This document shows positions 1 through 10,758 of a stretch of 64,000 bases of DNA, piece after piece (positions within the stretch are counted from its first letter, which is position 1; each line of letters starts with the position of its first letter). Origin of the DNA: Amborella trichopoda (Eukaryota > Streptophyta > Magnoliopsida > Amborellales > Amborellaceae); the NCBI RefSeq assembly GCF_000471905.2, contig NW_006494865.1, forward strand, positions 177,633 to 241,632. Direction: 5' to 3'. Below the pieces are notes generated by a model. That model was not told where the DNA came from and ran no database searches. It saw only the letters and a program-made list of their open reading frames with translations. The position numbers and the translations under genes are program-made.

Positions 1-419
1 TAAAATCGAGACCAATCCTATTTCTAACAATTAACCATAATAAAAAATAATTAAACACCAATAAAAATAAATAAATAATTAAGCCCTTAAAAAATTGAAA
101 AGAATAAAAAATATTGAAATCCATATAGTCTTGATCAACATCATTCTCTCCTAGTTGAAAAAAAACTCGTACTCGAGTTTTGAAATAAGCTAAGATGAAC
201 TCGGTATTAGTCCGACAACTTTTTTCAACTCAAATACTGTAAACACGATCTTGGTACTTGTGGTTTATTGCACTAATCAAAACATAATGATTGTGAGTTG
301 AAACTGAGAGACCCTCAAAGAAAGGGTCATTGTATGTTGATAGAAATTCTTTATGGTAAAACCTAAAACATACCAAGGGAGCATTTTGGAGATGAGCGCT
401 TTAAGTGCCTAAACTAATT

Positions 420-933
420 TCACCCATTAATCCTTTGAGTTCTCAAGTATCTCATAGGCTTGATGTCCTCTAGGTTTAGCTCCATATCTTCATTCTCCAT
501 CTTCTCATTGATGAGAAAGTTAGATATCCTTGTAGTGTCAAGGAAAAATATTTTTCTTTCTTCCTGACCTTCATAAAAAAGTAGGATCGTCATGAAAGAT
601 GGAGTCAATCATACCATTAAAAAATGATGATTCCAACTGAATATCCAAACCTACTTGTCCTTCACTTTCAATTGGTTCTTCATTAAACTTAGGTAGATCA
701 CTCTCCCGACCATGAGGCTGCCGTCGTGGAGAATGCACGTATAATGGGCTCTCAAAAATAACTTTCGACTCGCTATCGTCATCATCGAGTGTTAGGGCTG
801 GGTTTTGCACAAAGGTTTGGGTCAGCTCCTCAACTTGTCCTCTCAAGTCTTCTATTTCTATATTTCGAAGGTCTCGCTTTCGCTGAATTGGCTCATTCCC
901 GGTATCTAGCTGTTGAAAACGTCCTCGAGTCAT
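420..933 (-). pseudogene. gag N-terminus-like remnant of small Ty3/gypsy element
   Basis: On the minus strand a 120-codon frame opens at 933 just inside the PBS. It starts MTRGR and continues with an RKRDLRNIEIEDLRGQVEEL stretch, the charged N-terminal motif seen in many plant chromovirus-type Gag polyproteins. It then runs into an acidic, low-complexity tail. A frame change near 600 leads into a second short open frame down to 420. No CCHC knuckle, protease or RT follows. The start is chosen because the ATG lies about 40 bases from the PBS, the usual arrangement. The call rests on the N-terminal motif only. A diverged copy at about 2340-2765 has no usable frame. Confidence 0.5.
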
Positions 934-972
934 GATGCCGTATCAACGAGTACTACTATCCACAAGAATCGA

Positions 973-985
973 CGGTCTGATACCA
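973..985 (-). other. Primer-binding site, initiator-Met tRNA type
   Basis: The minus strand reads TGGTATCAGACCG, matching the usual plant iMet PBS TGGTATCAGAGC at 11 of 12 positions. It sits two bases from an LTR-like terminus that ends in TCA on the minus strand (TG at 988-989 on plus). It fixes the orientation of the left-edge element. Confidence 0.75.
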
Positions 986-987
986 CC

Positions 988-1431
988 TGACGCGACAGAA
1001 AATTCATTGCCAGCTAACAACTGGAAAATATAGCTGTATTTTAGAGAGAAACAAAAAAACTGAGAAAAAATCAATAAGAATAAGGTATAAACATGCAGAT
1101 CCGAGTCATCCACCCCACACCGCTCCCTCTAACATGTTAAGTTTTTTTCATTCAACAAAATCTTTCCAATATAATGGAGTTCCTTCCTTTTATAAAGGTT
1201 CTTCCCTTTGTTGAACATCCTATTTCCCTTCTTCTTCTAAACCTCCTTTCTAATTAGACTTCCTTACCTAAAGATAACTCCAAATATTTATCCCTAGCTA
1301 AACATGCAAAAGAAAACGATAGGTTCAACGTAACAAAATAAAAAGACAACCTAGGAAACAAAAGTTTCGCTAAAAAAACAACTCATGCAAAAGAAAGAAA
1401 AACAGACCTGCAAATTCACCAAGAAAACTTC
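988..1431 (-). mobile_element. LTR-like repeat A of small element
   Basis: Begins TGACGCGACA on the plus strand directly beside the PBS. It shares a long series of landmarks with 1433-1900: ttagagagaaaac, ttttttcattcaacaaa, cttttataaaggttctt, taactccaaatatttatccc and ctaggaaac. Its far end is unclear because repeat B starts at once. The tttataaagg stretch could belong to a core promoter on the plus strand only, so I draw no promoter conclusion. Confidence 0.55.
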
Positions 1432-1432
1432 C

Positions 1433-1921
1433 TGACAGTTAAAAATTCACCTGCAGCCAACAATATGCAAATATAACCACGCTTTAGAGAGAAAACAAAA
1501 ACATCGAGAAAATATCAGCAAAAAAAAACATAAATTTGCTGATCCATGTCCTCTGCCACACGCCACAAGAAAATGAGAAAAAAAAATACACAAAAGCTTT
1601 CTCTCTCTAAAATATTGAGTGTTTTTTTTCATTCAACAAATCCTCGAATACAATGGACGTCCCTTCGTTTTTATAGAGGTTCTTTTCCGTTCACCTTCTA
1701 AACCTCCTTTCTAATTCTTAAAAGATAAGCTTCGTCCCCAAAAGATAACTCCAAATATTTATCCCAAGTCAACCTAACAAAAAAAAAAGACACCCTAGGA
1801 AACGAAAGTTTACTAAAAAACAACTCATCCTTTATAAAGCAGAAAACGGACCTACAAAACTTAAGGACTTATACTTCTTAAAAAAACAAATGCACTTCCC
1901 TAAAACAATTAGACTTTATTA
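1433..1921 (-). mobile_element. LTR-like repeat B of small element
   Basis: Second, diverged copy of the 988-1431 repeat, starting TGACAGTTAAAAATTC. It abuts a stretch (1922 onward) homologous to the first bases of the window, so here the LTR-like repeat directly follows the internal region, as a 3' LTR would. No PBS separates repeats A and B. Confidence 0.5.
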
Positions 1922-3385
1922 AACTAAAAAAAAGGGACCATACTAATCCAATTTCTAAAAGAAAATCCTAATAAAAAATAAAAATACACCCGTAAAAATA
2001 AAAAAATAATTAAGTCTTAAAAACTTGAGAAGAACAAAAAATATTGAATTCATCCAATCTTAATCCGCATCATGCTCCCCTAATTGGAGAAAACCAGTCC
2101 TCGAGTTTTGAAATACACTAAGATGAACTTTGTATTAGTCATGCAGCCTTCTTAAACCCGAATACTGTAAACATAATTGTAGGACATATGGGTTTTATAC
2201 TAATCAAAACACAATGATTGTGCACTAGAACTGATAACCCTAGAAGAATGGGTCGCTGGAGATTCATAGAAATTATTTATGCTTAGCCCTAAAATATATA
2301 AGGGACCATTTTTAAAATGACAAATTTTGATGAAGGAAGCAACTTCACTTATTAATTCTCCTTTGAAGCCTTCATTTGTTTCTTCCTAAAATATCTCGCT
2401 TTGCTTAAACTCCTCTAGGTTCGAGTCAATATCTTATTTCTCTATCTCTCCATTGACTAGGAGATTACATATCTTTGCTCCCTTTAAGCCAACATCTTTT
2501 CTCTCATCTTGTTCTTCGTCAATTATAGACCCTTCATAAAAAATGGGGACACTCGTGTTATCAAGGAATAATGATTCTAACTAAAGATCCAAAGTGATTT
2601 ATTCCTCACCTTCAATTGGTGTTTCATCAAACTTAGCAAGATCAACTTTGACTTCGAAATAACATAATTTATTATCCTGAACAAGAGGCTTCCAACATGG
2701 AGCGTGTGCATAGATTAGGCTCCGAAAGTAGCTTCTAACTCACCACCGTCATAATAGTGTGTCAGGGAAGGATGATCGTGCCAGGATCTACCTCGCTCGG
2801 GCCCCGTTGGGGACTCGGGCCCGATGGACCCCAACGCGGACAACCGCTTGACCTCACGAGAGTGTGTGTGTCTCGCGTGCCATGTGCGGATAGGTATTAC
2901 CAACAGTGAGAGGATTTTAAAGGAATGAAGAGGTGGACTCAAACACCTACCTTACCATGGTTGAGTTCGTGGGATACGCCCAGGCTATTGCCCTCTTAGA
3001 TCAATGAACGAAAGCCTTACAGTTGTCCAACAACGTGGATTGAATTCGGCCCCCTCTCTAAACTCGACACCTCACTTGGATTCTCACAGGAAAACTGCTA
3101 ATGAAATCCACTTAAAGTAAACTCCTCTTTGATGTGCTTTATGAGTTAATGGCTCTAGTTTTGGGGGGTAGGGTGATAAGGAGAAGTAGGTAAGAAAGAG
3201 CAGAAAGAGAGGAATAAGAGTAGATTGATGGAAACTTGGTTTAGAGATAAGAAGAGGAAGAAGAAAATGAAATAAAAGAAGTAAAGAGATGACCCGAAAA
3301 TTGGGCAGCCTTCTGGCGTATCCTCTCTTAGGAGGTATTATCGAAGACAAGGAAAAGCACTAGGTTCGAGACCTTGGTACCTAGA

Positions 3386-3431
3386 GGATTTAGAAAGTAG
3401 AGTTCCACGGATTTAGAAAGTAGAGTTCCAC
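3386..3431. repeat. Perfect 23-bp tandem duplication
   Basis: The unit ggatttagaaagtagagttccac occurs twice back to back with no mismatch (the first 20 bases are ggatttagaaagtagagttc). Two perfect copies suggest a recent replication-slippage event. Confidence 0.9.
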
Positions 3432-3497
3432 GACTGGGCCCATAACTATGTCACTAACCCAAAGAGCCCTCTAAAAGTGATCAAGGGAGAGAAGAAA

Positions 3498-3511
3498 GTG
3501 AGTGAGTGAGT

Positions 3512-3548
<37 letters not shown>
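3498..3548. repeat. GTGA and GA microsatellite
   Basis: Four GTGA units are followed from 3515 by an uninterrupted GA run of about 17 dinucleotides. Confidence 0.95.
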
Positions 3549-3551
<3 letters not shown>

Positions 3552-4809
3552 AAGCCCCTCTTAACCCAAACACTTTGTGACTCAGTGCTTAGAGTAGTAA
3601 AAGGGGTAGAACTCTAAAAAAAACTAACTCAAGATGACCTCAACCCGAGTGATCGAGTATAAGATAATTAGTGTCTCTTATAACTCAACTACGCTCCACG
3701 AGTAGATGGTTGGAGTAGCAGTCCAAGAGTTAGCTAGGGAACTATCTCAGGAAGACCCCAAATCGTGTTCTCAAGGGTGAAAGAAATAGTGAATAAGAGA
3801 GGGAATGAATAAATGATCAAATAAAAGTAAAATAAAATGAGTATGAAGTCAAGATATGATTAAGAGAGAGAGGTAAGTGTTTACAATGAGAGTAAAATGG
3901 ATGAAAGGGGTTAAGGATGATGAACCCACTATTTGAGATCATTTTCTATCACTTGTATCCTGGATGCAAATAAGGAGAGAGCTGTTCGTGACCTAAGTTC
4001 GCAGGTACCAAAATACCTGTGGACTATGGAAGCTGTAGGTCAATAAGCCCTGATCCAAAAGTGAAATTTTTGACAGTCTCAGAATGGCTTAAGAAGGTTC
4101 AGGATTGTGGCTAAGGGTCTCCTAAGGACACTTTTCCAGTTATATCGCAATTCGACAAGTTTTAGGTAGTGCAGATGACAAAATAGTTTTGGAAAATTCT
4201 GCGTCTATCATGCTGAACATGGACTCTGAACTAAAACACCATTATCGAAGAGTTAAATGGTCTCCAGACAATCACTATTGGATTTAAAACATTTGAAAAT
4301 CCCTGAGTACCAAATTTCGGCACATTTGAACACTCATAGAGCAAGTTATGACCACATTACCGAAAATGGGTAGGTCGTACACTATTACGGTGCACCTTCA
4401 GTGAACCAGTTTCCATCAATGGAAACTGTGGTTCTCAAGTTTGGGAAAAACATCACATGGCCATATCTTCCTCATCTCGGGTCGGATTGAGCCCGAATTT
4501 TGGGAGGCCTCAAACGGATCTCGGAAGATCGTTAAGATTGCGAGTCTGATTCAAAATTTTAAAGATTGTTGGTGCAGGTGAAAAATCATCATTTTGTCCC
4601 TATTTTCTTAATTTTTTAATTGTTAATTTCTATCAATTAGGTTAGAAATTGATCATCCACCCATGTTTGGGCCCCACTTCTGTATACGGATTTACTCTCT
4701 ATGAGTAAGAACCCCTCCTTAATTAATAAAAAATTCCCCTTTGCTCGAGTTTTGGGTCACAGCTTGGAGAGAGAAAGAAAAGAGAAAATTTGAACGGGTA
4801 CCCCTAAGT

Positions 4810-5475
4810 AACTTTCTCTCTCCTCTCTCCTTTTCTCTCTCTTCTCTCCTCTCTCTTCTTTCTCTATCTTCTCTCTCTCTCTCTCTTCTTTCTTCTATCC
4901 TCTCTCTTCTTTCTCTCTTGTTTCTTTCTCTCCTTTCTCTTCTTTCTCTCTCTTCTTTCTCCTTCTTCTTTCTCCCCTTTGCTTCTTTCTCATCTTTCTC
5001 TCTCTTCCTTCTCTCTTTCCTCTTTCTTTGTCTTCTTTCTCTCTTTCCTTTCTCCCTCTTTTTCCTCACAAACAGCCGCAAGCCGTCGTCTGTGGCCTCT
5101 CCTTTTTTTATCTTCTTTCTCTCTCTTCCTTCTCTCTTTCTTCTTTCTTTCTCTTATTCTCTCTTTCCTCTCTCCCTCTTCTTTCTTCATAGACGGGAGC
5201 AAGCTGACGTCTGTGGCCTGTTCTTTCCTTCTTTCCTTTCTCTCTCTTCCTCTTTCCTTTTCTTTCTCCTCTTCTTTCCTTTTTCTCTTCTTCTTTCCTT
5301 TCTCTCTCTTCTGCTTTCCTTTTCTTTCTCCTCTTCTTTCCTTTCTCTCTCTTCCTCTTTCCTTTCACTCTCTTCCTCTTTCCTTTTCTCTCTTCTTCTT
5401 TCCCATCTTTCTCTTCCCCTTTTTTTTCTCTCTCTTCTTCTCTCCATTCCTTTCTGTTCTTTCTCTCTGTCTTTC
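4810..5475 (+). repeat. CU-rich low-complexity tract in LTR
   Basis: Nearly pure C/T on the plus strand, built from tctctctcttcttt-like units, immediately after the cttggagagagaaag landmark that starts the transcribed part in every T LTR. Several long open frames on both strands here encode only Ser/Leu/Phe or Arg/Glu/Lys repeats and are not genes. Confidence 0.9.
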
Positions 5476-6100
5476 CCTCTCTACAGGGGCAGTGATGTGA
5501 GCCTACCCTTTTTGGCAGGCTTTGTTGTGGTCTCCATATTCTCTCTCTGTCTCTCTCCACTCACAGGGGCAGTGACGTGGGCCTATCCCTTTTGGCGGGC
5601 CTAGCTGCCGTCCCTGTATTTTCTCTCTACTTTCTCTCGTTCTTCACAAACGGTAGCTAAGCCGCCGTTTGTATGCCCTCTTCTCTGCTTTTTCCCTCTC
5701 TCTCCTTTCACAGACGACAGCTAAGCCACCGTCTGTGTTCTCTTCTCTTACCTCTCTCTTTTCACAGACGGCAGTCAAGCCGTCGTTTGTGTTCTCTTTC
5801 TCCCCTCCTTCTTCATAAACAACAGTAAATCGTAGTATGTGTTATCTTTCTCCCCTCCTTCTTTACAGACAACAACAAGCTACCGTTTATATTCTCTCTC
5901 TCTTCTTTCTTCAAGGACTGCAACAAGCCGCTGTTTATATTCTCTTCTTCCTTCTTTCATCACAGGCGACTGCAAGCTGTCATCTGTGTTCTCTCATTCT
6001 CTCTCTTTTCTTTTTCTTTCACAGTTGGCAACAAGCCGCTGTTTATGTTTCTTCTTTCTCTTTCTTCACAAATGGCAGTAAGCCGCCGTCTGTGCTCACT
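5476..6100 (+). repeat. Hairpin minisatellite in LTR copy 1
   Basis: About 9 units of 50-60 bp. Each has a short inverted repeat (for example acaaacgg...ccgtttgt near 5644, cacagacg...cgtctgtg near 5703, cacagacggc...gccgtc near 5762) followed by a CU-rich spacer. Two longer first units (5484-5616) use acagggg...ccctgt arms. Arms change together between units, which keeps the pairing. Confidence 0.8.
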
Positions 6101-6659
6101 TACCTTCGTTTCTCTCTTTATCTCCTTATCTTTATTTTCTTCTTTCTAATGTCTTCTCTCTATCTCATTCTCTTTCTTTCTCTTCTTTCTAAAGTTTCTT
6201 CTTCATCTAACCCATTTTCTCTTCCCCTTTACTGTATATTAGGAGTCTCTTGTCAAGGAGACATCGTAAGGCTGTCGAATCGACACGGACTCAATCATGT
6301 CATTTTTTATTTTTCTTTGAGTACTCACGCACTTGTGCGCTCACCCTATGAAAAGGTGGGGTCCTCAGAACTACTTGGCTGTATTCTAATGTGTGTATGT
6401 GTTTGCAGGTAGGAAAAAATAAGCCAAGGGAGACGATTTCGAACTAGGCCACAGGCCAGGGGGCATTCTATGTGATCTAAGAAGGTACCCATGCGAGTTA
6501 GCCCAAGAAAATCATGGACCCCCATGAGGTAAGTCCCTCCTCACGACCTTAATTCCCCTCTCACCGGTTGGTATTCTTGCCTGCATCTTGTTAACGCGGT
6601 TCACGAGAAAGCGACCCTTAGACTGCCTTTGACCACTATCTGGGTTCGAGTCTTCTTAG

Positions 6660-7295
6660 ACCAGGCCTTGTATTTCTGCTACATACATATCTCACTACTT
6701 GGGGCTGTCCTCTGATTGCTCTTAGCCAAGCACAGGAGAGACGACCCCCTCGTCGTCCCTCCTAAGACATGCTTGCTCACTCTATGAGGGATGGTCACAA
6801 GGCCACTTCCTCACAAACACATGCTCGTAATCATCGGCCTCGGCCACTTAAGGCCCGACCTATTGCTTAAGCCTGGTTTGACCCTCAGGTCACCCGGAAC
6901 CCTTCTGTGAGTGGCACACATGTGTTACCCCCATGGGCAACTCCAAGCTCCCGACCGAAAGGTCATTGGGAGCTGTCCCCTCCTATGTTCTTCCTTCTCC
7001 TCAAGACGAACCGTTCAAGACATGGTACTTGAAGACTTTTCCTAAGAGTATCATCTTGAAGAACCCTCTTCAAATTGGCCCTATCTTCGGTGCCCATAAA
7101 AGAGCTCAGGGCAATGCTCCATTCCCCGTATCTCCCGAACCCAAGATAGAAGCTCGAGCTGCCTGCTGTCTCTGGCCCACATTCCTTACTGCACCTCATG
7201 GAGACGACTCTGTCGTGTTCGAAGAAAGCGGAGCATTCTTAGTCACGGTCCCAGTCTCGGTTCTGAAGGCAAGTACACTAGAACCAGAGAACTAA
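6660..7295 (+). pseudogene. ORF1-like leader fragment, copy 1
   Basis: Corresponds to the leader of the complete T copies (compare 25200-25750 and 32200-32870). The frame 6933-7295 is open for 120 codons and contains FKTWYLKTFPKSIILKN followed by GAHKRAQGN. These match KPWYS-TFPKSVILN...GAHKRAWGK near 25520 and QPWYSKTFSKSTILN near 32530. The product is unknown. By position (PBS to gag) it corresponds to the extra ORF1 described in Ogre elements, which is an inference. The fragment is joined directly to LTR sequence, without PBS. Confidence 0.55.
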
Positions 7296-7469
7296 ATATG
7301 ACCAAGGCCTACGAATTTTGCCAAGAGAAGAGCCCATGGCACCCAGGGCTAGCAAGCCTATTGATCCTCTGACCTAGAATCCTTTTTATCCACCACAGCT
7401 ACAACAGAGCATGAGATAAAAGACATGTTTATGTTGCAAAATCAGAGAGATCTTCAGACGAAGATCCCT
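7296..7469. other. Junction stretch, nothing recognised
   Basis: Lies between the leader fragment and an X-family LTR fragment. No coding or repeat signal. Confidence 0.4.
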
Positions 7470-7785
7470 TAGATCTGAACACCATAAACTGATTTTCTTA
7501 AAAAAAGTGATTGAGAGTGGGAAAAATCAAATTCTGATTTGAGGCTAGATTTACTCAGAAATGAGTAGATTCTCTCTCAGATCAGTGACAGAGCCAGCAT
7601 CGATCCAAAAAGCATGAAAAAATAAAATAAATATAAATCATAAATTTAACAAAGTAATTAAAAAATAAAGAACAAAAGAATGAGAAAAATACCTAGCCAG
7701 GCCAGTTGGCTTGTCAAACCCGAGGCTTCGAGGCCTCACTTGTATCAGGACCGGCTGCGCTTATGTCGTGCGTCCCCTTTTACCT
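7470..7785 (-). mobile_element. X-family LTR fragment
   Basis: Matches the X LTRs at 56270-56575 and 63065-63390 in order: aaactgat, a gagcaga/gagtaga...tctctcagat palindromic stretch, agagccagc-tgatccaaa, an A-rich run, then gagtacctg/aatacctag, ccaggcc and a tatcagaacc-like end (atcaggaccg). No PBS or internal sequence accompanies it, so it is a fragment, possibly trapped between two T LTRs. Confidence 0.6.
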
Positions 7786-9148
7786 CTTTTTGAGGTCATT
7801 TTCTATCACTTGTATCCCCGATGCGAATAAGGGGTGAGCAGTTTGCAACTTAGGCCCGCAAGTGCCAAAATGCTGGTGGACTACAGGAACCGTCGGACAA
7901 TAAGCACTGATCTGAAGAGAAAATTCCAACAGTCTCAGAATGGCCCGAGAACGTGCAAGAACGTGGCCAATGGTCTCATAAGAACACCTGCTGTTTCGTC
8001 ACAATTCAACGAGTTTTGGATAGTACAGACATCAAAACAGTTTCAAAAAATCTTGCCTCTATCATGTTGAAAATGGGATTTGAACTATAACACTATTATC
8101 GGAGCGTCAAAAGTGTCTCTAGACTCTCGCCATTGAATTTAGAACGATTGAAACCCTTGGGTACAAGTTTTCGTCGCATTTCGACGCTTATGGAGCAAGT
8201 TATGGCCAACTTATCCAAAATGGGTAGGCTGTGCATTATTATGGTGCACCCTCGACCAACCAGTTTCCATTAATGAAAACAATGCATCACCATACCAGGG
8301 GCAAACTTTTATATATTCTTCATCCCAGGTCAGATCGAGCTCAAAGTTTTAGAGAACATTCATCTCATCGACTCGGTCGGTTTGATATAAGGTACACATG
8401 GTGACATGGCCCGAGCTGGGAGAAATCAAAAAGAAAAGTTCGCGAAAAAACTCAAAAGTTGCAGGAAAATTCCAGCCACGCGTCTCGTCGATCAAACTCC
8501 CATATCACAACGGTTGCTAGTCGGATCGACCTCAAACCTGACCCATTACGAGTGCGAGGTCAAAGGCTTCATTTGAGCCAAACCTCGCACATTATGGATG
8601 GTCAGATTCGATGCATGATGAGTTCGAATATTTTGCAATTCCAGCCACTGGAATCCAAATTCCTTCCAAAGTTTCCCAATTTGGAAAGCAGTCATCCAGG
8701 CATCAAATCGAGCTGTTCTTTTTGCAGAACAATCGTGGCAAACTGTTCGTCACTCTATAATCAAGAAATTAGCGAAAAACACTAAGAAATATGCTGAATC
8801 TTAAAATCAATATTGCACATTTTTCCATGTTTTGCAACATCATGATCATGGTGTGAAACTCAGATCCACGGCCCGAAGTTGGTACCACAATGATCATCTT
8901 CTCGAGCTTGTCAAGAAAACAGTAATCTTTCTACTGGATGGTGATTAGAAGAGCCTTGAATCAGCCATAGAAAGTCCGCATGATTGAACGGCCATTATAA
9001 GGACTAATTTGGAATTACTCAAATTGTTGGTGCAAGAGCAAAATCGTCATTTTGCCCCATTTTCTTATATTTCTTTAATTGCTTTAATACCTAATTTTCT
9101 TCAATTAGGTTAAGTTTTAATCATCCACCCATGTTTGGGCTCCACTTC

Positions 9149-9157
9149 TATATAAAG
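9149..9157 (+). promoter_or_regulatory. TATA box of LTR copy 2
   Basis: TATATAAAG, 20 bases after the family-wide landmark catccacccatgtttgggc and about 85 bases before the cttggagagagaaag block. An AATAAA follows at about 9197 and could be the polyadenylation signal within R. Confidence 0.6.
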
Positions 9158-9529
9158 AATGTATCATCTCAATGTAAAGGACTCCCTTTTTGGATGAATA
9201 AAAATTTTCTTTTCTCTTGAGCATTGGGACATGACTTGGAGAGAGAAAGAGGAGAGAGAAAATTTAGACAGGTAACTTTAGGTAATTTTCTCTCTCCTCT
9301 TCTCTCTCTTCTTTCTCTATTTGTCTTCTTTCTCTCGCCTCTCTTTTTATTTCCTCTTTCCTCTCTCTTCTCTCTCTCCTCTTGTTTCTCTCTCTTCTCT
9401 CTCCCTCTCTCCCTATTCTCTCTCTTTTCTCTCTTCTTTCTCTCTTTTTCTCTCTTCCCTTTCCTCTCTTCTTTCTCTCTCTTTTTTCTCTCTCCTCCTC
9501 TTTCTCTCTCTTCCGCGAAGGGTTGTGGC

Positions 9530-9890
9530 AATACCTGTCGCCAATCCCTAGCTTCTCTCACGCCCTCTACCTATAACATATGGCGATGTCTATCACCACT
9601 CGTAAAGTATCCTGGCGATACCTATCGTCGTCCATGAGCTCCCTTCACGCGCTCGGTGCCCATCGCCATTTGTGAACTTTCTTCGTGCGCTCGGTGCCTA
9701 TCGCCTTCCGTGAGCTCCTGTCACGCACTCAGCGCCTATCGCTGTCCGGAAGCTTTCTTCGTGCGCTCAGTGCCTATCACCATCCACGAGCTCTCTTCAT
9801 GCACTCGGTGCCTATCGCCGTCCGCTAGATTCCTCCGTGCGCTTGGTGCCTATCGTCGTGTGCAAGATCCTCTCTGTGGCACGACCATCG
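9530..9890 (+). repeat. Hairpin minisatellite in LTR copy 2
   Basis: Six to eight units of about 50-58 bp with the core cggtgcctatcgccgtccgtgag and an alternating cttcgtgcgct segment. The core can fold as GGUG-CCUAU-CGCC with one U-G pair. It occupies the same place as the arrays in copies 1, 3 and 4 but has a different unit sequence. Confidence 0.75.
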
Positions 9891-10739
9891 TCGTGCCCTA
9901 CACAAGAAGTTATCGCCGCCGGTGAAGGGACGTGCTGCCTTCTCGCATTGCCCATCGTGATGCCTAATGCAGCCTGTAGTTCCCTGTTTGCCCCCATTTT
10001 CCATGAGCAGTGGCGTCCAGCGCCGTTAGGACCTCCTTCCCTTATTATCTTGTGCTTTCTACTCATTCTCTCCCCTTCTCACTTGGCTGAGGGTAGACTT
10101 GGTCTAGCGTTGCCATAGAGATCTGGCTATAGAACATTATTTCCGCTGTGTTGGTCCTTAGTACCATGCCCATCTTACGGTCACACCAGATTAGGACAGT
10201 CATGTCGACCTTGGTTTCGAGTAGTATGATCTGAGTTACCGTGCCCGTCATGCTACCACTTTGAGTCGATCATTGTACTTGTCAAGCTATCCAGCTAGTC
10301 TCGTCCCCTTGTCGAGTCCCCTCTTCTTTTCATCACCCTAATTTCTCACCTTCTCATCCATATGAAGGTGAATTGCTCTAAGACAAGGGTGGTCATTCGG
10401 CCCGCTTGTTATGCAAATTAACCACAGTAGTGTTGTGCAGAGAACAAGGAGATTGTAGGTCAAGGGAGGCGATTTCGAACCAGCTAAAGCAGGTGGGGGG
10501 CTTTCCGTCGTGATCTAAGAGGGTGTTCGTGTGAGTAAGCCCTAGTAAGTCACGGACCCAAGTGAGGCTGATCCCCACCTCACATCCAAAATTCCTCTCT
10601 CACTAGTTGGACACCTGCCCTTGATCTGATAATGAAGTTCTCGAGAGAGCGAACTCAGGTCTCGAGTCTTTTGAACCCAAGACACGTGTCACTCGATCAC
10701 CAAGATCGGGGGAGGCGACATCGAGGCACTTAACCAGCT

Positions 10740-10758
10740 TGGTGACTCCACTGTGGAC
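10740..10758 (+). other. Primer-binding site, T element 1
   Basis: TGGTGACTCCACTGTGGAC. Known Ogre/Tat elements use TGGCGACTCC-type sites assigned to tRNA-Arg. The same site, with the same 3-base gap from the LTR CA end, recurs at 24522 and 31525. Confidence 0.8.

Larger units (their letters stand above)
1..2765 (-). repeat. Tandemly duplicated small LTR-retroelement block
   Basis: Bases 1-790 align by eye with about 1922-2765: the same order of landmarks (tcgagttttgaaata, aatactgtaaaca, taatcaaaacaatgattgtg, ttcaattggt) recurs in both. Bases 988-1431 likewise align with 1433-1900. The block therefore reads internal, PBS, LTR-like, LTR-like, internal on the plus axis, all pointing to the minus strand. 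The internal part between PBS and the next LTR-like stretch is only about 1 kb, too short for pol. It suggests a non-autonomous element (TRIM/LARD-like) arranged in tandem. Similarity is moderate, so the duplication is old. Exact ends are uncertain. Confidence 0.6.
2766..3929. other. Unassigned stretch with simple repeats
   Basis: I recognise no gene and no clear copy of the T or X families. It starts with a GC-rich segment (cgggccccgttggggactcg around 2798) and becomes purine-rich on the plus strand. The minus-strand open frames here are leucine/proline-rich translations of that purine bias and show no domain. Confidence 0.5.
3930..6640 (+). mobile_element. T-family LTR copy 1 (Ogre/Tat-like, truncated)
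   Basis: Shares the ordered LTR blocks found in copies 2-5. They are gaggtcattttctatcacttg at the left, a block ending tcatccacccatgtttgggc, a CU-rich transcribed tract, a hairpin minisatellite, and a terminal block with gggaggcgatttcgaac and gagaaagcga. The TATA element is degraded (ctgtatacgg around 4680). The LTR stops near 6625-6660 before its CA end and PBS and fuses to leader sequence, so this copy is a deletion derivative. Left end approximate. Confidence 0.75.
7790..10736 (+). mobile_element. T-family LTR copy 2
   Basis: Ends ...ttaacCA at 10736, three bases before the PBS, as in copies 3 and 4. Contains the conserved U3 block, TATA box, CU-rich tract (about 9290-9515), hairpin minisatellite and terminal U5-like block (gggaggcgatttcgaaccag near 10465). 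The left end joins an X fragment and lacks the 3 kb of tandem repeats seen upstream in copy 3, so it is either a shorter subfamily or 5'-truncated. It serves as 5' LTR of T element 1. Confidence 0.8.

Noticed and set aside
1181-1200. tttataaagg considered as a promoter of the small element
   Set aside because: It is a TATA-like sequence on the plus strand, whereas the element points to the minus strand.
4741-5604. Long plus-strand ORF of 287 codons and overlapping minus-strand Arg/Glu/Lys-rich ORFs
   Set aside because: They translate a CU-rich low-complexity LTR tract. There is no domain, and open frames on both strands are expected from such composition. The same holds for 9169-9637, 22376-22711 and 29481-30880.
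5640-6100. Hairpins considered as microRNA precursors
   Set aside because: Stems are 6-10 bp, far too short for plant pre-miRNAs.
6933-7295. Considered as a host gene exon
   Set aside because: The same peptide block recurs in the leaders of two other T elements, so it belongs to the retrotransposon.
9530-9890. Regularly spaced repeat units resembling a CRISPR array
   Set aside because: Units drift in length and sequence, spacers are not unique, and the context is a plant LTR. They are minisatellites.
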